Part shown: piece by piece, positions 34,102-47,320 of the stretch
Layout: each line of letters starts with the position of its first letter
How positions within the stretch are numbered: the first letter of the stretch is position 1
Assembly: GCA_030704615.1 (NCBI GenBank)
Contig: CM060731.1
Coordinates: 16,740,001 to 16,804,000, forward strand
Direction: 5' to 3'
DNA: 64,000 nucleotides
Source: Takakia lepidozioides
Taxonomy: Eukaryota; Streptophyta; Takakiopsida; Takakiales; Takakiaceae
Program-made: the position numbers and the translations under genes
Notes under the pieces: model-generated
What the model was told of the DNA's origin: nothing
What the model saw: only the letters and a program-made list of their open reading frames with translations
The model's database searches: none

Positions 34102-37003
34102 ATGGGTAATCCAAATGAGCCGGAGGATTCAGGAGCATCACAGCCTCCGCCTCGGAATACTGGGGATGCCAGACTAGTGCAGGCTGCCCAAATTTCAGCG
34201 CCTGGATCCCTAGAGCTTTCAATTTCTAGTTTTAATGACGCACAAGGATCAGGAGGTCTCAGCCAACAGCGAATGGGTGCAAATAATAGTGGCATCGAAC
34301 AGCAGGGGTCCACACTCAGGGTAGTTAGTGTGTTGAAGGAAGAAGGATTAGAATGTTCTGCTGATATAGGAGTGAAGCAGGAGAAATTTTCATGGGCTGA
34401 GAGTGCATCAGCAGGCCCCCCCAAAAAGCGGGCTCGGATGGAAAATACCTTGGGGTTCAGTTTAGACGAAAGGTTACCCAGCGGAGAGCTTGGGGACTCG
34501 TTACGCAGGCTTTCGTCAGACGTAGTTGTTTCACAGGATATGGCAGGAAGACATATGGTCCCAAATCTCTTTTCGGGGAGGGAATCAGGTGCGAACCCAA
34601 GCATTCAAGCAGGTACACAATCTGCCAAGGCAGGACAACAGCTATGGTGGCTTACGCAGGGTTCAGCTGGCCCCTTACTAGTCCACCAGTCTGATCAATC
34701 ACCATCAGCTATCAAGGATCTACATTTGGAAGGGAGGGGAGGAAGAGGGGAAATGGGGGATGCTCCCTTGGATGGAAAGAGAGGAAGAGGGCAATTGGGA
34801 GACCTGCATTCCGATGCAAGAGGGTGTGGAGGAGGGGAGCTAAGTTCTCTGAGGGAGAGAGACTCTCCTTTCAAGTCACCCACATATCACCCTCACATGC
34901 TGAGTAGCTTAGAAAACAAACAAGACCCTGCAGCTTCCCATATGATTATTTCTTCACCCGGGGGTGAATGGCTCCAGAGGTCTACAAAGGCTTTAAGTAC
35001 GTCGGAGCACCCTTCTAAAGATTCGGCACCTAGCAGATTAGGTAGCAGCAATGTGACTGCAAGTGAGGAGGCACTGTCCAGGGCAGCTAGTACATCCTAC
35101 AGCAGAAGTGGGACAGTGCATGAAATCAGTGACTTTTTGGGACAGGGAACACACCATTCACTACAGCTAAAGAATAGTGGCTTGCTAGAAAGGCAGCCCA
35201 CCCCCTCGGAAGCTGCTCAACTTACAGGATCGGACATGAAGACAGGGTTCAGAAGGGTGCCACCTGGCTTGCAGCTTCCTGAAGGCAGCTCTCAAGAGGA
35301 TGCCAACACCAACTTTTATGCACGGATTGTAGGGGTTATGCCTTCAGAGATGGGTGCCCAACAAGTTCCTGCCGTAGGTGGTTTCTCTCAGTCTGGAGGC
35401 TTTGTTCCCACCCTCAGTTGGGACCGGCTTCATTCAACAGCGAGCATTGGACAAATGCAGGCTGGGCAGGTACATCCACCTTTTCTTGAGGACCATCTGC
35501 CACAGGGGTTGAATCTGCAGCATGTTACAAATGAGACAGTAGTTCGTAATCTGTTAGCAAACACGCAATCAGGCATCCACATTCCTTCTTTCATGGACTC
35601 CATGCGACCAGCAGATGCCTTGCGACCTGACTTCAGCTCTCTGGAGCTTTTGCAGTTGATACAGAGATCTTCAGAGCGCTACCCTAGGCATGGGGTCCCC
35701 CAAGGGGTTGGCAATCCTCCCTTAGATACTGGGTTCCATAGTGCTCCTGCTACGTCACAATTTGGGTTGCTCCCCACTGAGTTAAACCTGTCTCTGCCAG
35801 CACAAGCAGGCCACACAGCATTTCGACGTTCGCCATCATCTATGCAGGAGGTATTGTCTCCACCTCAAGGCTCTCTCCATGTTTCGAGCCAACAAAGGCA
35901 CAGGACATTGAGTAGGACATTGAGTAGTGCTGGGGCACCAGCAGGGCCAGATCTGCCCGGAGACCTCGTGTTCCCTAATTCTTTGCAACTTGATTTATCA
36001 TTCCCAGGCCGGGAGGTGCCTCCGTCAGTAACTGCTGTTATGGAAGGTCGGTCAATTGGGCAAAGGATCTGCCTTTATGAGTACAACAGCTATGAAAGCT
36101 TTGCACGGGCTATGCGAGGAATGTTTGAGGATAATGTCTCACCAGCAGATCTTGCCGCTACTGGGCAAAATTTACATCTTGCAAATGCTGTTCCAGGCTA
36201 CGTGATTGCTTATGAAGACGATGAAGGGGACCTTCTCCTTGCTGGCGACTTGACTTGGAGGTGGAGCTCCTTAACAACCTCTTCCCTTTACTAATCAAAG
36301 GACCAGTGGGGTGGAAGGGGGCTCTTTGTTTAATATTTGATGACATAACCAACCTCTGTATTGGCCTGTTATGGACTACTGTCAACCACATTGTTGAAGT
36401 ACTAGTCCAAGCATGGATAGAAAACTCATCTGTAAATGTTTCTGAAGGGGAACCTTGGCTAGGGGAACCCCGGTGGACTTCTCCCGTTGATTGGTCAGTC
36501 ATCTGAAGGGAGAGCAATGATACGATTCTCAAAAAAATTCTAGGAACATTAGAAGGATCAAGTTCTAGGTATCAATGGTATAAACTAGGGTTTATTTCTG
36601 CTGTAGGTATCACGACACTGATGTAGGTTTCTCATTATTCCTAAATGGGGATCTCAAAGCCCGGATTTACCCACAGGGATTCCTGTGTACTTATTGCCAT
36701 CACACTGGCTTTTGTCAGTGTCATCTCTCTCCCTCCATGAAGTGTGGATTTCATAGTCAGTGACTTGCATGATGATTGCCAGACTGAAAAATCTAGGGAA
36801 GCCTAGTGATTGTATATTCTGTTGTGGCTGACCCGCATATTTACAGGGAATTTGTGCGGGCAGCAAAGCGGATAAGGATTGTGTCAGCCTCAAAGAGTTC
36901 CCGGCCAAATGTTACTACAGGTGCTTTGAAGATCCACTCTGTTCCATTCCTCACTCAGATTTTATTGCGATACCTGGATTCTTATGGATGTTTTGTGCAC
37001 TAA
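34102..37003 (+). CDS. IAA33-like / non-canonical Aux/IAA (ncIAA) transcriptional regulator
   Basis: Nuclear regulator of the auxin-response family. Two exons join in phase: 34102-36260 and 36847-37003, giving about 771 residues. The start at 34102 lies in a strong context (accATGg); the frame is open upstream to another ATG at 33937, so an extended start is possible. Visible parts: a nuclear localisation signal PKKRAR (107-112); a long Ser/Gly-rich middle; EAR-like LNLSL (561-565) and LQLDL (628-632); and a PB1 domain from GRSIGQRICLYEYNSYESFA (649 onward) through NAVPGYVIAYEDDEGDLLLA to GDLTWREFVRAAKRIRIVSA across the intron. 'GRSI...ISL..Y.SY' and 'NAVPG..IAYED' are, as I recall, hallmarks of IAA33 and ncIAA rather than canonical Aux/IAA. 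There is no VGWPP degron, so auxin-induced TIR1 degradation is not expected. The acidic OPCA motif is intact. The last 30 codons after the intron are less certain. Confidence 0.85.
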
Positions 37004-39271
37004 TGTGTGGGATGTAGGATGGCACTCTCGGGCAATTGACTTATTGTCTGCCATCCTTTCACTTGTAGATATCAACTTTTCATCTTGCCTTAGTAGTATG
37101 ATCTAAGTTAACCTAGCACAATATCATAGTAACTTTCCATTTCCACATCTTCACTTGAAGTATCATCCAGATCGGAATTATAATGTTCTGTATGTGTGGT
37201 GAGTGTTTCACTTTGTCTGCTCCCTACTCTCAGCGGATTTCCCCCGTGCGTTTAACACATCATAAATCTTTTAGCCTTTTCTGATGCAGACGGATCTTGT
37301 TCTGTTTGCAGGTCCCTCCTCATGACAATGACAAGATTTTGTTACCATGGTCCAAGTTGGCCAACAGTCTGTTAGAGAAGGTAGATGATGGAGTTCTGTT
37401 TTGGCTCAGCATGGAGATGTTTCTTTTTGTTTCTTTTGCAGGAGGAATTTCCTGCACCCATTTTTCTTTCCAATAAGAAATGAACACTGTGAACCAACTG
37501 CCATTTGTCCAACAAGCTAGTTGCCCAATATTTCTAACTGGGTGATCTAGTTTGGAAGGTTCCTTGTTGCCAGCAAGAGGTAGTCATGGACTCAACCATT
37601 TTCAATAAACTTGTATCTGGACCTCTTTATCCAGAGGGTGTTTGCTGCCATTTGAGACCCTGAGTGCAGCTGTTTAGGCGTGCAACTGGTTTTTTACGTT
37701 CTCCAGTTTTGTCAGACTGCAATTAGGATGCAAAAGAAGCTAATCAGTACCCAACAGGGCTAGTGAAAGTTCTTATATTATTGATATCATTGGAGTAAGA
37801 GAGGAGAGGAGAAAGAGGTGAGAAGTGGATGTACCCAACTGGCCTGTGTAGCCGGAGACTGTGCAAGGATTTCATATAGGGAGAAAAGACTTGGTTGTGG
37901 GCTCAGAGAGAAGGAGCTGGCAAATACACTTGTGGCCATCCAGTATCCACAAATACTCGGGGTTTCTGCCCACCGGGATATGGCCACTGCCCAATTGCTG
38001 TACAGCCAGATCACAATTCAGTTTCAGGAATTGAGTGATGTAGTATGGGCCAGAGACATCATTACAAAAGAATGTACTAGGACAAGAGGCTACACACTGT
38101 CCTCTAGCTTGTGACAGCACGAAACATGTGGCTTCGGATGTTCTTGTAGTTACATGTTTATTGCTACTTGACCCATTGCATGACTCACTAAGGTGCTACC
38201 GAGAACTGTTGAGAACAGATGATACCCTAGGGGGCACATTGTTGCAAAGGCCACCGCATTTTGTCGTGAAAGCTTCTGTCAATGCTAACTTTTGACGGTG
38301 GTTTTTTGGTTAGTTCAACTGTACTTGAAACATCAAATGAGGTTGAAATAGTGAACTGTTATCAGCACCTTAATTTCTGGTATTGATCTTGGCAGCCTAA
38401 GCATTTTTTCTGGCCAGCTGCCTGAGTTTGCTCTGGAATAGCCCCAAATTGGACCTCCAGACTTGCTGTATATCCCAAAAATTTGGAATAAATCCACCAT
38501 TGCAACTGGGAGATTGTCACAAATTAGTAGAGGAAAAAAAGAGAAAGGAAAAGAAAAAAGTAGAGGCCAGAATAATCCAAAAAGATTTTGGGGCCAAAAT
38601 TTTTGGCTTACCATATCCATTTGCAAAGAAAAACATGGCTGCTCCAAGGGTCCAACCAGTACCATGACTCTGCCAAACCCAACTACCGAGTTGCAAACAG
38701 CTAACTTGTCAATCCCATCAATATCTTGAAAACATGGGGTGGCAACTTCCATTCACTGCAGCTCACATTCTTGCAACCAAGGACATATAGGTACTACCAA
38801 GCTAACCAACGTCTGTCACCTTCATTACTGAAAGGAAGTAGTACCTTGTTTAATATCACGAACTCCTTCCTTGTTCATATGCACCAAGACTCACAAATAG
38901 TTGCGGGCAACTATTCCATTCCTCCTTGAGAGCTTTTATTGGAACCTCACTAATCTTGGTGGCAGTTTGCACTGACACACAAGATATGGAAACAATCTCG
39001 CTGTGCAGATGGTCACAGGCAGTGGTGAAAGAAAAGTGTTCTGGCATACTGCATCTATCTAAAATCTTTGCCAGCACAAACAGGGTCCACTCTTTGCCCT
39101 CTACCTGACAAATCCAAACAGTCATTTTAAGAACAACTGAATCCTGTTGAGCTCCTCAATAATGTGCCTACCTAAAATCTACGAATACCACTGAGAAGGA
39201 AAGACAAGAGACAAACTTTAAATACAAACGGACAGCTGAAGAGAGTGTAGGTTCCCCAAACAGGGGAAACC
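37004..39271. other. convergent 3' flank between the IAA33-like and ALKBH9/10-like genes
   Basis: Contains the two 3' UTRs. A plus-strand frame at 37818-38114 (phrases such as LLYSQITIQFQELSDVVW) and a minus-strand frame at 38856-39125 look mildly coding but match nothing I know. No gene is claimed. Confidence 0.5.
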
Positions 39272-40960
39272 TTAAGGGTGGGCACCTCCATTCACAACCA
39301 GGTCAGTTGTATTTCCACCAGGTACAGCCTTGGGCAGACCAGGAGTTGTTACAGCATCAACCTCTTTGACAATTTTGGAGCCATTTGCCTCAGTTCGAGG
39401 AGTCAAATCAGCCAGCTTGTTCCCAGTAACTAATCCGGCGACTGGTAAGTTCTGAGCAGTACCACCAACATTGGAAGAGCTGGGCGGCACTGTAAGGGTC
39501 CTCTCTGCCTGGTGCCTATCACAGCTGTTAAGATGGCCAGACACTGAGGATTTGGGGGTCTTGGTAGGAGAAGGGGAGGGGGCAGGGGATATGAATGAAG
39601 CAGGCAAAGAATTGGTTTTTTGTAATAGAGGCGGCGGTTGAGTGAGAGAACCATGGCGCCGCTGCAGGGTGGTCACTGGCCGACCAGGTCCACTAGAAAC
39701 ACTGCCACATGGGAAAAACACACCAGTCCCTGCGCTGGGAGCTCTTGATGGGGGCAGGGGCCTAGGCACGGTAGACCATTGTGTCTGAGGTATCGCAGCC
39801 ATGGGCGGATATGCACTTGTATGCCCAGCAGCAGCTGGAAATAGAGGCTGCATGCCAGAAGTTGGCACAGTTGGCATGCTCTGGATGGCCTGTACAGTGG
39901 GTGGCCTCACAATGGGAACTGGTAGTACCCCCGATACAGGGACCAAGTTGTGAGGCTTGGGATTTGGATGGCCAGTGCCACCATGTGTAGGACCCACTGC
40001 ATTGTTGAGCAACTGCCGGTTGTTGAATGCTGGAGTCCGTGAAGTTGAACAAACCGATGGAGCTGCTGTTGTGGGATGTGGAAGACCTGCATATTGTGAA
40101 GAAATCCTTGAGGATTTGTTGGGCAGTAACTTCCCCAACGTAATTGAGATCCGTTTTGATGGCGAGGACGTGACAGCATGCCTAGATACATCTGCGCTGT
40201 TGCCTTGCAAGACCAACACGGATCTGCCAAATGGAAAGAGAACAACTAGAAATTCAGCTGAGGCATGGAGCACACCAGAAAACAACACCACCCATCCAAG
40301 AGCCAGCTGAGTTTAGAGTTTTCCCCCAGAAGTTTGCAATGGTCACTCATAGAGTATCTGAACACAGTTCTTGTGCAATTCATGCACAGGGAGGAAGTGT
40401 GAAAATAAAAGAAATTTTATAACATCCACATGGGGCTATGAGGTCCCATATACAAAGAACAAGAAAACCCCACATCAAAATAGATCAAATCTCACCTGAT
40501 GATGAAGTGCATAATGCAGAGTGAGAGAGAGGATGTACTCATGAGACGTTGTTTTCCGTAGCTGAGAGAGAGAATGTACTCATAAGACTTTGTTATCCGT
40601 AGCCTTGTGGCCATTGACCCCACACTCAGTTTGAGCGGAACACGAGGGGACAGAAACTACCTTTGTCAGGGGCTGACACCGGTAGTATGACTTACCTTGG
40701 AACAGACAATTAATCCGAGTTTTCCAGATATCGTCTAGAAATCCCTTCACACAAGCATCAATCTGCTGTGTGTGGTTTGCTGAGAGAGAGATTGTACTCA
40801 TAAGACGTTGTTTGCCGTAGCCTTGTGGCCATTGACCCTGCGCCCAGTTTGAGCGGGAACAAAAGGGACAGAACCTACCTCTGTCAGGGGCTGACGTTGG
40901 TAGTAAGACTTACCTCCATATAAAGAATTAATCCGGGTTTTCCAGATATCCTCTAGAAAT

Positions 40961-40993
<33 letters not shown>

Positions 40994-43900
40994 CAAGAGG
41001 GATCTTAAGTATTTCCCAAGCCAAGGAAAAAAGAGAGCGGATGGATGTACATGCACAAAGGAGATGCCATAAACAAGTCAAGCAGCAATTTAACAAATGT
41101 TCAGTAGGGAACATGTCTTGATTACATACCCAATGGGAAGAGAGAGATGGAAAGCCCCCTTAAAATCTCCAGGCGCATCCATGGTGAGAGAGTGCCCTAG
41201 AACAAAGGTACAATCAGACAGCACTGAAAGCATGCAAAATGGTCGCTCAATATTGGAATGATCTATGTGGGGTGGTAGATAATCGCCCTGCATCACAGCC
41301 ATGCCACATTGCTTCAGTTTTCTCTTACACTTCCATGTGTCTAGAATAGTGATTGGAATTGCACAACAAAACTCCAGCTGAATTAAGTAAACTGCAGATA
41401 CTAGCTCTGCCATGTCTGGCTTGTTGTCGTTGCACAGTGCAGATTGTTTGTTTAACGAGGAGAAGGAATACTCCAGTTAAATGCCACAATTGAAAATTGG
41501 AGAATATGTTGAAAGAACATGTCTATGTAAGAGTGGAGGAGACCCCCAGGTTTGCATTTCGAAGGTTATGCAGTGTAAACAATGACCTTTAGAGAGTGGA
41601 GATCAGTAAGAGGAAATTGACACCAAGGACCAATTGAGCTTGCAACATCTTAAATTGCAATAGACACTAGCTAAGCAATTCACAAGCATACACACCTACA
41701 CAGTAAGAGAAGGATCTTGCTGATGTCAAAGACAGACACGTACCTCATCAAGGATGTGAATGGTGCAAGAATCTGGCAGTGAGCTAGCAGGGATTATATG
41801 CCACCGCACCAAGCGATCAATAATCACTTGAAGAAATGCAGGCATTGGTTCTGGTATCTCATCTGTGCAATTGTGCAGAAGTTAGAACAACATTTGAACA
41901 AGAGATGAAAGACTGGCAAGGGTCCCCAGCATATCCTACCTATTCAGTGTAGGAAACTGAGCAGAGAATTCATGAAAGCAGACAACAACATAAAGAGGCA
42001 CATGGAGAAATACACTGTACACTGATGATTGACTATGACATGTCAGGTATTAAGCCAATGGTGGTCTTTTCACGCAGCACGGGACAAACGACAACACTCT
42101 TAAGCCGGCATAAAACTGATGACACTCCAGTTACAAGATTGAGAAGTCATTTCAGGGCAATAGCCATCACCATGATTGCAGATAGTGATCCTTCAATTCC
42201 TTTTTGGAGAAAGAGAGTGAGAGAGTGAGAGAGAGAGAAGGGGGGGTGGAGGGGCTTCTTTGTCAGAACCGGGATACTTACTGAGTGCTTCAGGATGTGG
42301 GAAGCCATACTGAATGGTTTCTCTTCCCTTCCCTTTTAAACCCCTTCTGGCACCCATGAACGTCCGCCCTGGAAGCACATGATTGACACAAACTATTTGT
42401 TAGCAGCTCTGATTACTGGAGAGGCATTCACTACTAGTAAAGGCTTCTCATTTTATCTTCCCTCCCAATCCTCTTCCAGACAAACTGGGAACAGGGTTTC
42501 TGATTACAGGATTTTGCAAGTACTATGTGAAAAGTTACACCCCATCTGTTTAGGCTGGGGCAATCTCTCAGAAGTACATCTACTATCCTCTCTCTTTCAG
42601 GCCAGGCACTAATCGGAGCTCCATTAATCCCAACTTCCTTAGGTGTGCAAGTTGCAATATAACATCGGGCCTGGTAACATTAACAGGCTTAAGGAATCAG
42701 AGCAGATAATTGCTAACCTGTAGCTAGGGTTCCTTCATTCCTATTCCAATCCATGCTGCTACTTGGAGGAATCCATAACACAGGTAAGCAGAAGGTATGT
42801 TTTTGAATTCACCTCGTCTGCCAGCAGCTTGTAGCTCATTAACTAAGACCGTAAGGCATGCGCTCTCACGCAAGTTCAAAACATTTTCATGCAGTTCTAG
42901 ACCTTCTGCCACATTTATCTGCAAGCAACAATGCAAAACACTAGTTACTTGAATGTTCCCACAGGCACCAAACTGAATTTTCCTCTGCAAAGTGAACAGC
43001 CCATGCAATGAAGGAAACAAAGAACCAACACACTAGGAGATACTGTTGCTTCAACTCATTACTACGTGTTATAATGAAATGCCATGCACACAGAAGTTGA
43101 GTGGAGAGGAAGTGAGGGGAGAATGAGCCTCCCTTGGCACATTACAGTTCCCACCTAGTCTAGGCTGTGTGTGTGTGTGTGTCTCCCTCTCTCTCAATTC
43201 TCATATCAAGGTAACTCACACCACCGGAGTAAGCCCCTCACAAATGTAGTATATGTTCCCTTTTGTTCTGCCCAAACTGGCACGAGGTCTATGGCCACAA
43301 GGCTACGGCAAACACCGTCATATGAGTACATTCTCTCAAATTTAATAATGATTTATTATTATATATGACTAATTAATAATATAGTGATAGGAACATTATG
43401 GACATAGTCCCTGCACCTCTGTTCACCGAACGAGGCTAAGACTTAAGCCCAGGCCCTGTTGGGGTCTAACTGCTTCTGTGAAGGGCTTTCTAGAGGAAAT
43501 CTGGAAAATCCAGAAGTAGTATTTATATCAACTACTGGAGTGAGCCCTTAACAAAGGTAGTGTTTGTTCGCTCTTGTTCCGCCCAAACTCTACCGCCACA
43601 AGGCTCCGGCAAACAGCGTCTTATGAGTACATTCATGTTGTTGTACTTTGTCTTCATGCCTTTAACCCCTTTTGGATCACATACAGTCTTGCCAGTGTAA
43701 AAACAGATGTACTACTCTATAAGCTCTGGTAAGAACATCTTGAGCCGAAGGCCTTACCAGTTTACCATCAACTGCCTCAGAGCAGCTGAAGTAACTTGAA
43801 GTCTTAAGCATAGCATGACGTTGTCCCTCCTCTTCCTTTGAAGAAAATTGGAAGTCTGGAAATGACACCCTTTCTGGATAACACATCACAATTTCCAAGT

Positions 43901-46544
43901 CAGACAAACATTGAGCATCCATCAATTCAGTGATAATTACCCTAAAGACTGCAGTAGATAGGGTTTGGCTTATCAATCTGACTATCAATCTTAATAAAGC
44001 CATTTACCGAAGTTGCAGCAGAACAACAACAACATATATCACAAGCATGAATAGAAGTGAGATTTCATTTTGTTGGTATTGTTCTCTCCCTCGTCAAAAT
44101 CCACAATTACTGCCTTATGTATAGTTTATGTACACAGGAAGCCCAAAGGACCTATCCAACTGGAATATTTCCAGAGTAATTTCCAAGGTAAGATGCAAGG
44201 CTCAATATGTTCCCACCTGATGCTGTCGGAAGACAGCGTGCCTAACAGAGAGTAAGGGCCCTGTGATAGGCAGCATATGACACCTTGATGACAGGTATGG
44301 CAGGAAAAAAAAATGGTGGGCTGGAGTAGTGGCATGATGTAAGATAATAAGGGCTAATACATTACTCTTTGAGTCGCCCAATCATTACAGGTGTTCTTGA
44401 AATCATGACAGAAAAAAAGGATGACTATGGTAGTCCTTGCATTTCCGATGTAAACACATCGATCCATGATTTGTTGCACTGGAATTACATCAAACACACC
44501 TGCTTTCCCTACTACAGCTATTTGCCTTGGCCCACTAAAGCTTCCTGCCCAGCTCAGAATTTTCAATGGTGTTCTGCAGAGGCGGAAAGAATTTCCAGCT
44601 GGGATGGATTGTTAAGAGGGAGACACAGGGCCAAATCTTTTTCACCAATTTTCGTACTACAGCTGTTTGCCTGGTCCACTTAAGCTTCCTTAAGCCCGGC
44701 TTAGAATTCAGTCTTAAGCTAAAAAACATCCAGCTGTGATGGATTGTTTGAAACGAGACATAGCAAGCTACAGCATGTAGATTGAATACTGCCTGTTTGC
44801 GACCTGTGGCCACAGTTCAGGCTAGAACTGATCAGACCCACCCATCTCTCTCTTCCAGATCGTCCATGTCACCTATGGAGACATTGTCACCTATGGAGAC
44901 ATGGAAAAAATGTCACACTGGTCCTCATAACAACAAGCACCAAACTAAACAGAAGACCTTAGAAGCAAGTAGGGAAGTTGTACATTTTAAAACTGTGGGT
45001 TTACAAATAAAACTCCTAATTGCTTTCATCTGCAAATTGGCAGAGAAGTAACAGAAGCTCAAAGGCTTATGGGAAAAAGAGAACACAGGAGAGAAACATG
45101 GGGCCCCGAACAGCCAGCCACTACAACCATAGAACTACAATTCACCTTCAAGTGAATCTCTTAGGTGGAGAGCCCCATGTAAACATCCCAGAAGTCTCTC
45201 CAATCCTCGCAATGTTGAAATTTTGACAGGGAGTGGCTGTCTCTAGGGCAATAGTAGCAGACCCTGATTCGTTCATGGCCATCATATTGCTTTGCTCACC
45301 TCTCAGATTTACCTACAATCATGGGAAGGTAGGATAGGCCCCTTTGCCAGGGGAAATACATGGCAAGGTCAACCTGAGTACATACAGCTTACAATAATAG
45401 TCTCCACGACTTCCGCCGCACTAACCAATGAATTTTGCATGCCCAAAGTGGCCCAAACACTTGACTCACTAAGAGGCCCCTGTACGGCCACAATGTGAAC
45501 AGCCAAAGTGCAGTTCCACCTCATCATTGAGTGTCTCTACACCACAGATTGCCCTTCATTACCATATAACAGAGTTACCTACAAAAGATGCAAGACGGTA
45601 GGTGCATTACTATGTTGCAACCAGGACTTACCTTCAGGCGCAACCAATGTGGGGAGACACCCTTCCTTCAAGTCACCGTTGATACAAACTTCTAAATGTC
45701 CTCGATTTTCAGAATCACCCGCACTTGCCTGTTCCTGCTGAAAGCTTTGTGCTGGTGGTGCTGCGGGAGAGGACAATACTGCATCTTGGGGACATCTGAC
45801 AATGACTTCAGAATGCTTCTGACCGGCGTAAGCTTCGTCACATGCTTCATGTCGGTGCAAATGAACAGTTGCATCTACCTTGGAGACAGCCACCTCTTGT
45901 CTCCCCTCTGCGCCCTGCCCGTTGCCCCTCCTGTCACTTTCAATGTCAGATCTGCCCGGCAATTCAAAGGCCTCTGGAGTTGAGCGTCCTTCCTCCGCAC
46001 CTCCGTGTTGGGACGAAGAGAAAAAACTGGGAATTAGAGGCCCTCCCTTTGCTTCCCTTGAATCACGAACTCCATTGGCCATCTCCTTCCGCAGATTGCC
46101 TCCATCAACCTCTGTCGCAGTGTACAGCTGTTGTGGCTGTTGCATGTGGGACTGATCCGAGGGAGCACCTTGCTTCTTTTCAAACACGAGCTGCAGAGCA
46201 TACATAACTTCTGCCACGGAGAAATATTGCTGCATATGGAGCACAACTGTCCAGTTGTAGCGCCGCTGCTGAATGCAGGTTAGCACAAAATCATACTCCC
46301 CAGGCTTCCCGATCATCTGCAAATGGTGGCACATCCCATCAATCATTGCATTAGCAGCGGCGAACTCCCCCCGAAGCCATGAAATGAAGGCATCTCGCTC
46401 ATCTGGAATCCAGTGTCTCGATTGAAAATCTCGCTGCGCAGTAGGCATAAGAACACCTCTATTGTCGACTTGACATATGTTTTCTTTGCCGTAGCTACCT
46501 AACACTATGTTTGGCATTTGATTGCGTACATCTCCGGAAGCCAT
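39272..46544 (-). CDS. ALKBH9/ALKBH10-type 2-oxoglutarate/Fe(II) dioxygenase, probable m6A RNA demethylase
   Basis: Expected to remove N6-methyladenosine from RNA using Fe(II) and 2-oxoglutarate. Seven exons join in phase on the minus strand: 46544-45632, 43855-43758, 42918-42813, 42368-42282, 41862-41744, 41287-41130 and 40223-39272, giving 810 residues. The start is MASGDVRNQ at 46544. The N-terminal plant module is clear (WIPDERDAFISWLRGEFAAA, QQRRYNWTVVLHMQQYFSVA), then a linker, FSCSEAVDGKL, NELQAAGRRGRTF, and the dioxygenase fold. Likely metal ligands are His448 and Asp450 in GDYLPPHIDH and His509 in ADVSRHAV; Arg518 in SKRISI is the likely 2-oxoglutarate ligand. PGDFKGAFHLSLPIG and SVLVLQGNSAD bracket them. 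A Pro-rich tail ends the protein, as in the ALKBH9/10 group. Introns carry LINE 3' fragments at 40.5-41.0 and 43.2-43.6 kb. Exon 2's acceptor was chosen for phase and homology. Confidence 0.9.
40532..40962 (-). mobile_element. three head-to-tail LINE 3'-end copies
   Basis: Three minus-strand copies of the LINE tail: 40532-40560 (only the last 29 bases), 40575-40780 and 40792-40960. Each is joined to the next by a short 'gctgagagaga' spacer, and the last is followed by a (GA)n tract. They correspond to about 61680-61880 of the long element. All lie in the last intron of the ALKBH-like gene. Confidence 0.85.
40965..40993. repeat. (GA)n microsatellite
   Basis: GA tract directly adjoining the tandem LINE tails. 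Confidence 0.95.
43166..43182. repeat. (GT)n microsatellite
   Basis: GT tract in intron 2 of the ALKBH-like gene, about 25 bp before a LINE tail copy. Confidence 0.9.
43208..43335 (+). mobile_element. LINE 3'-end fragment
   Basis: Matches the last ~125 bases of the long LINE, ending 'ggctacggcaaacaccgtc' and 'atatgagtacatt'. In intron 2 of the ALKBH-like gene, opposite to its transcription. Confidence 0.8.
43408..43635 (+). mobile_element. LINE 3'-end fragment
   Basis: Second plus-strand copy in the same intron. It starts at 'ccctgcacctctgttcacc', has internal deletions, and ends 'gcgtcttatgagtacattc', the same 3' end as the other copies. Confidence 0.8.
44510..44770. repeat. imperfect 145-bp tandem duplication
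   Basis: Copy 1 starts at 44510 and copy 2 at 44655, both opening 'tactacagct' and sharing 'aagcttcct', 'ccagct' and 'gatggattgtt'. It lies in intron 1 of the ALKBH-like gene. Confidence 0.65.
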
Positions 46545-47301
46545 ATCCGCCCTCAAAATCTGCGCTGCTGCTGCGCTGTTCAACCAACATCCAGTCGAAA
46601 TTTGCCGTGGCTCGGTCAAAGGTTCAAAAAGACAGCTGCGGACAGTGTGAAGGCCGCGAAAGCCCAGGCTGTTTATGTGAGGAATGGCCACACACCACTG
46701 AAATGACGTTCATTTCGCAGATCTGTAGATCCCATAGAATAACAGGGTTTCCACAACGTTATCAGTATCATTAGCAATAAAGATACGCACGATATTTGGT
46801 CTTGGGACGAAAATGAAAATCGAGATGCAACGTCGGACAAAGACAATGCCAGTGTCCCCTCAACCTGCACTGCTAATATCTCTGCAATCACTGCGATGCC
46901 ACGATCTCCATCCCCCGGCAGTTCATACCTCCGATACAAAAATGACTCATATCAAGCTCTTTGAGGATGTAATTCTTAATGCAGCCACTCACGCAGACGA
47001 AAATTCTCACCAAAACACTTAGCTTCCTGCCGTTCCACAGGACATCTGAATGCCTATACGTGTTTCAAGGATCCAGACACCGGCATCAAACACCAGATCG
47101 CACCTGCATGAGCTGCTGCAGTCAATCGTCAACCAGCGCTACCGGCAAACAAGCCTGCAGATGTAGGAAAGAAACGTATTAACAATGACGGTACAGGTGT
47201 GACGCGCTCTGGTGAGCTTGATTGCGAAGGCCTAGTGCAGCAGCAGTGCAGACGATGGTGAGTCAGCAGCAAGGGGCAGCTCTCGTGCAGACAGACAGCC
47301 A

Positions 47302-47320
47302 GACACACACACACACACAC
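47302..47320. repeat. (CA)n microsatellite
   Basis: CA tract in the ALKBH/fimbrin divergent region. Confidence 0.9.

Noticed and set aside
33984-34604. 206-residue minus-strand open frame
   Set aside because: Antisense shadow of the IAA33-like exon 1; no recognisable domain and no splice context.
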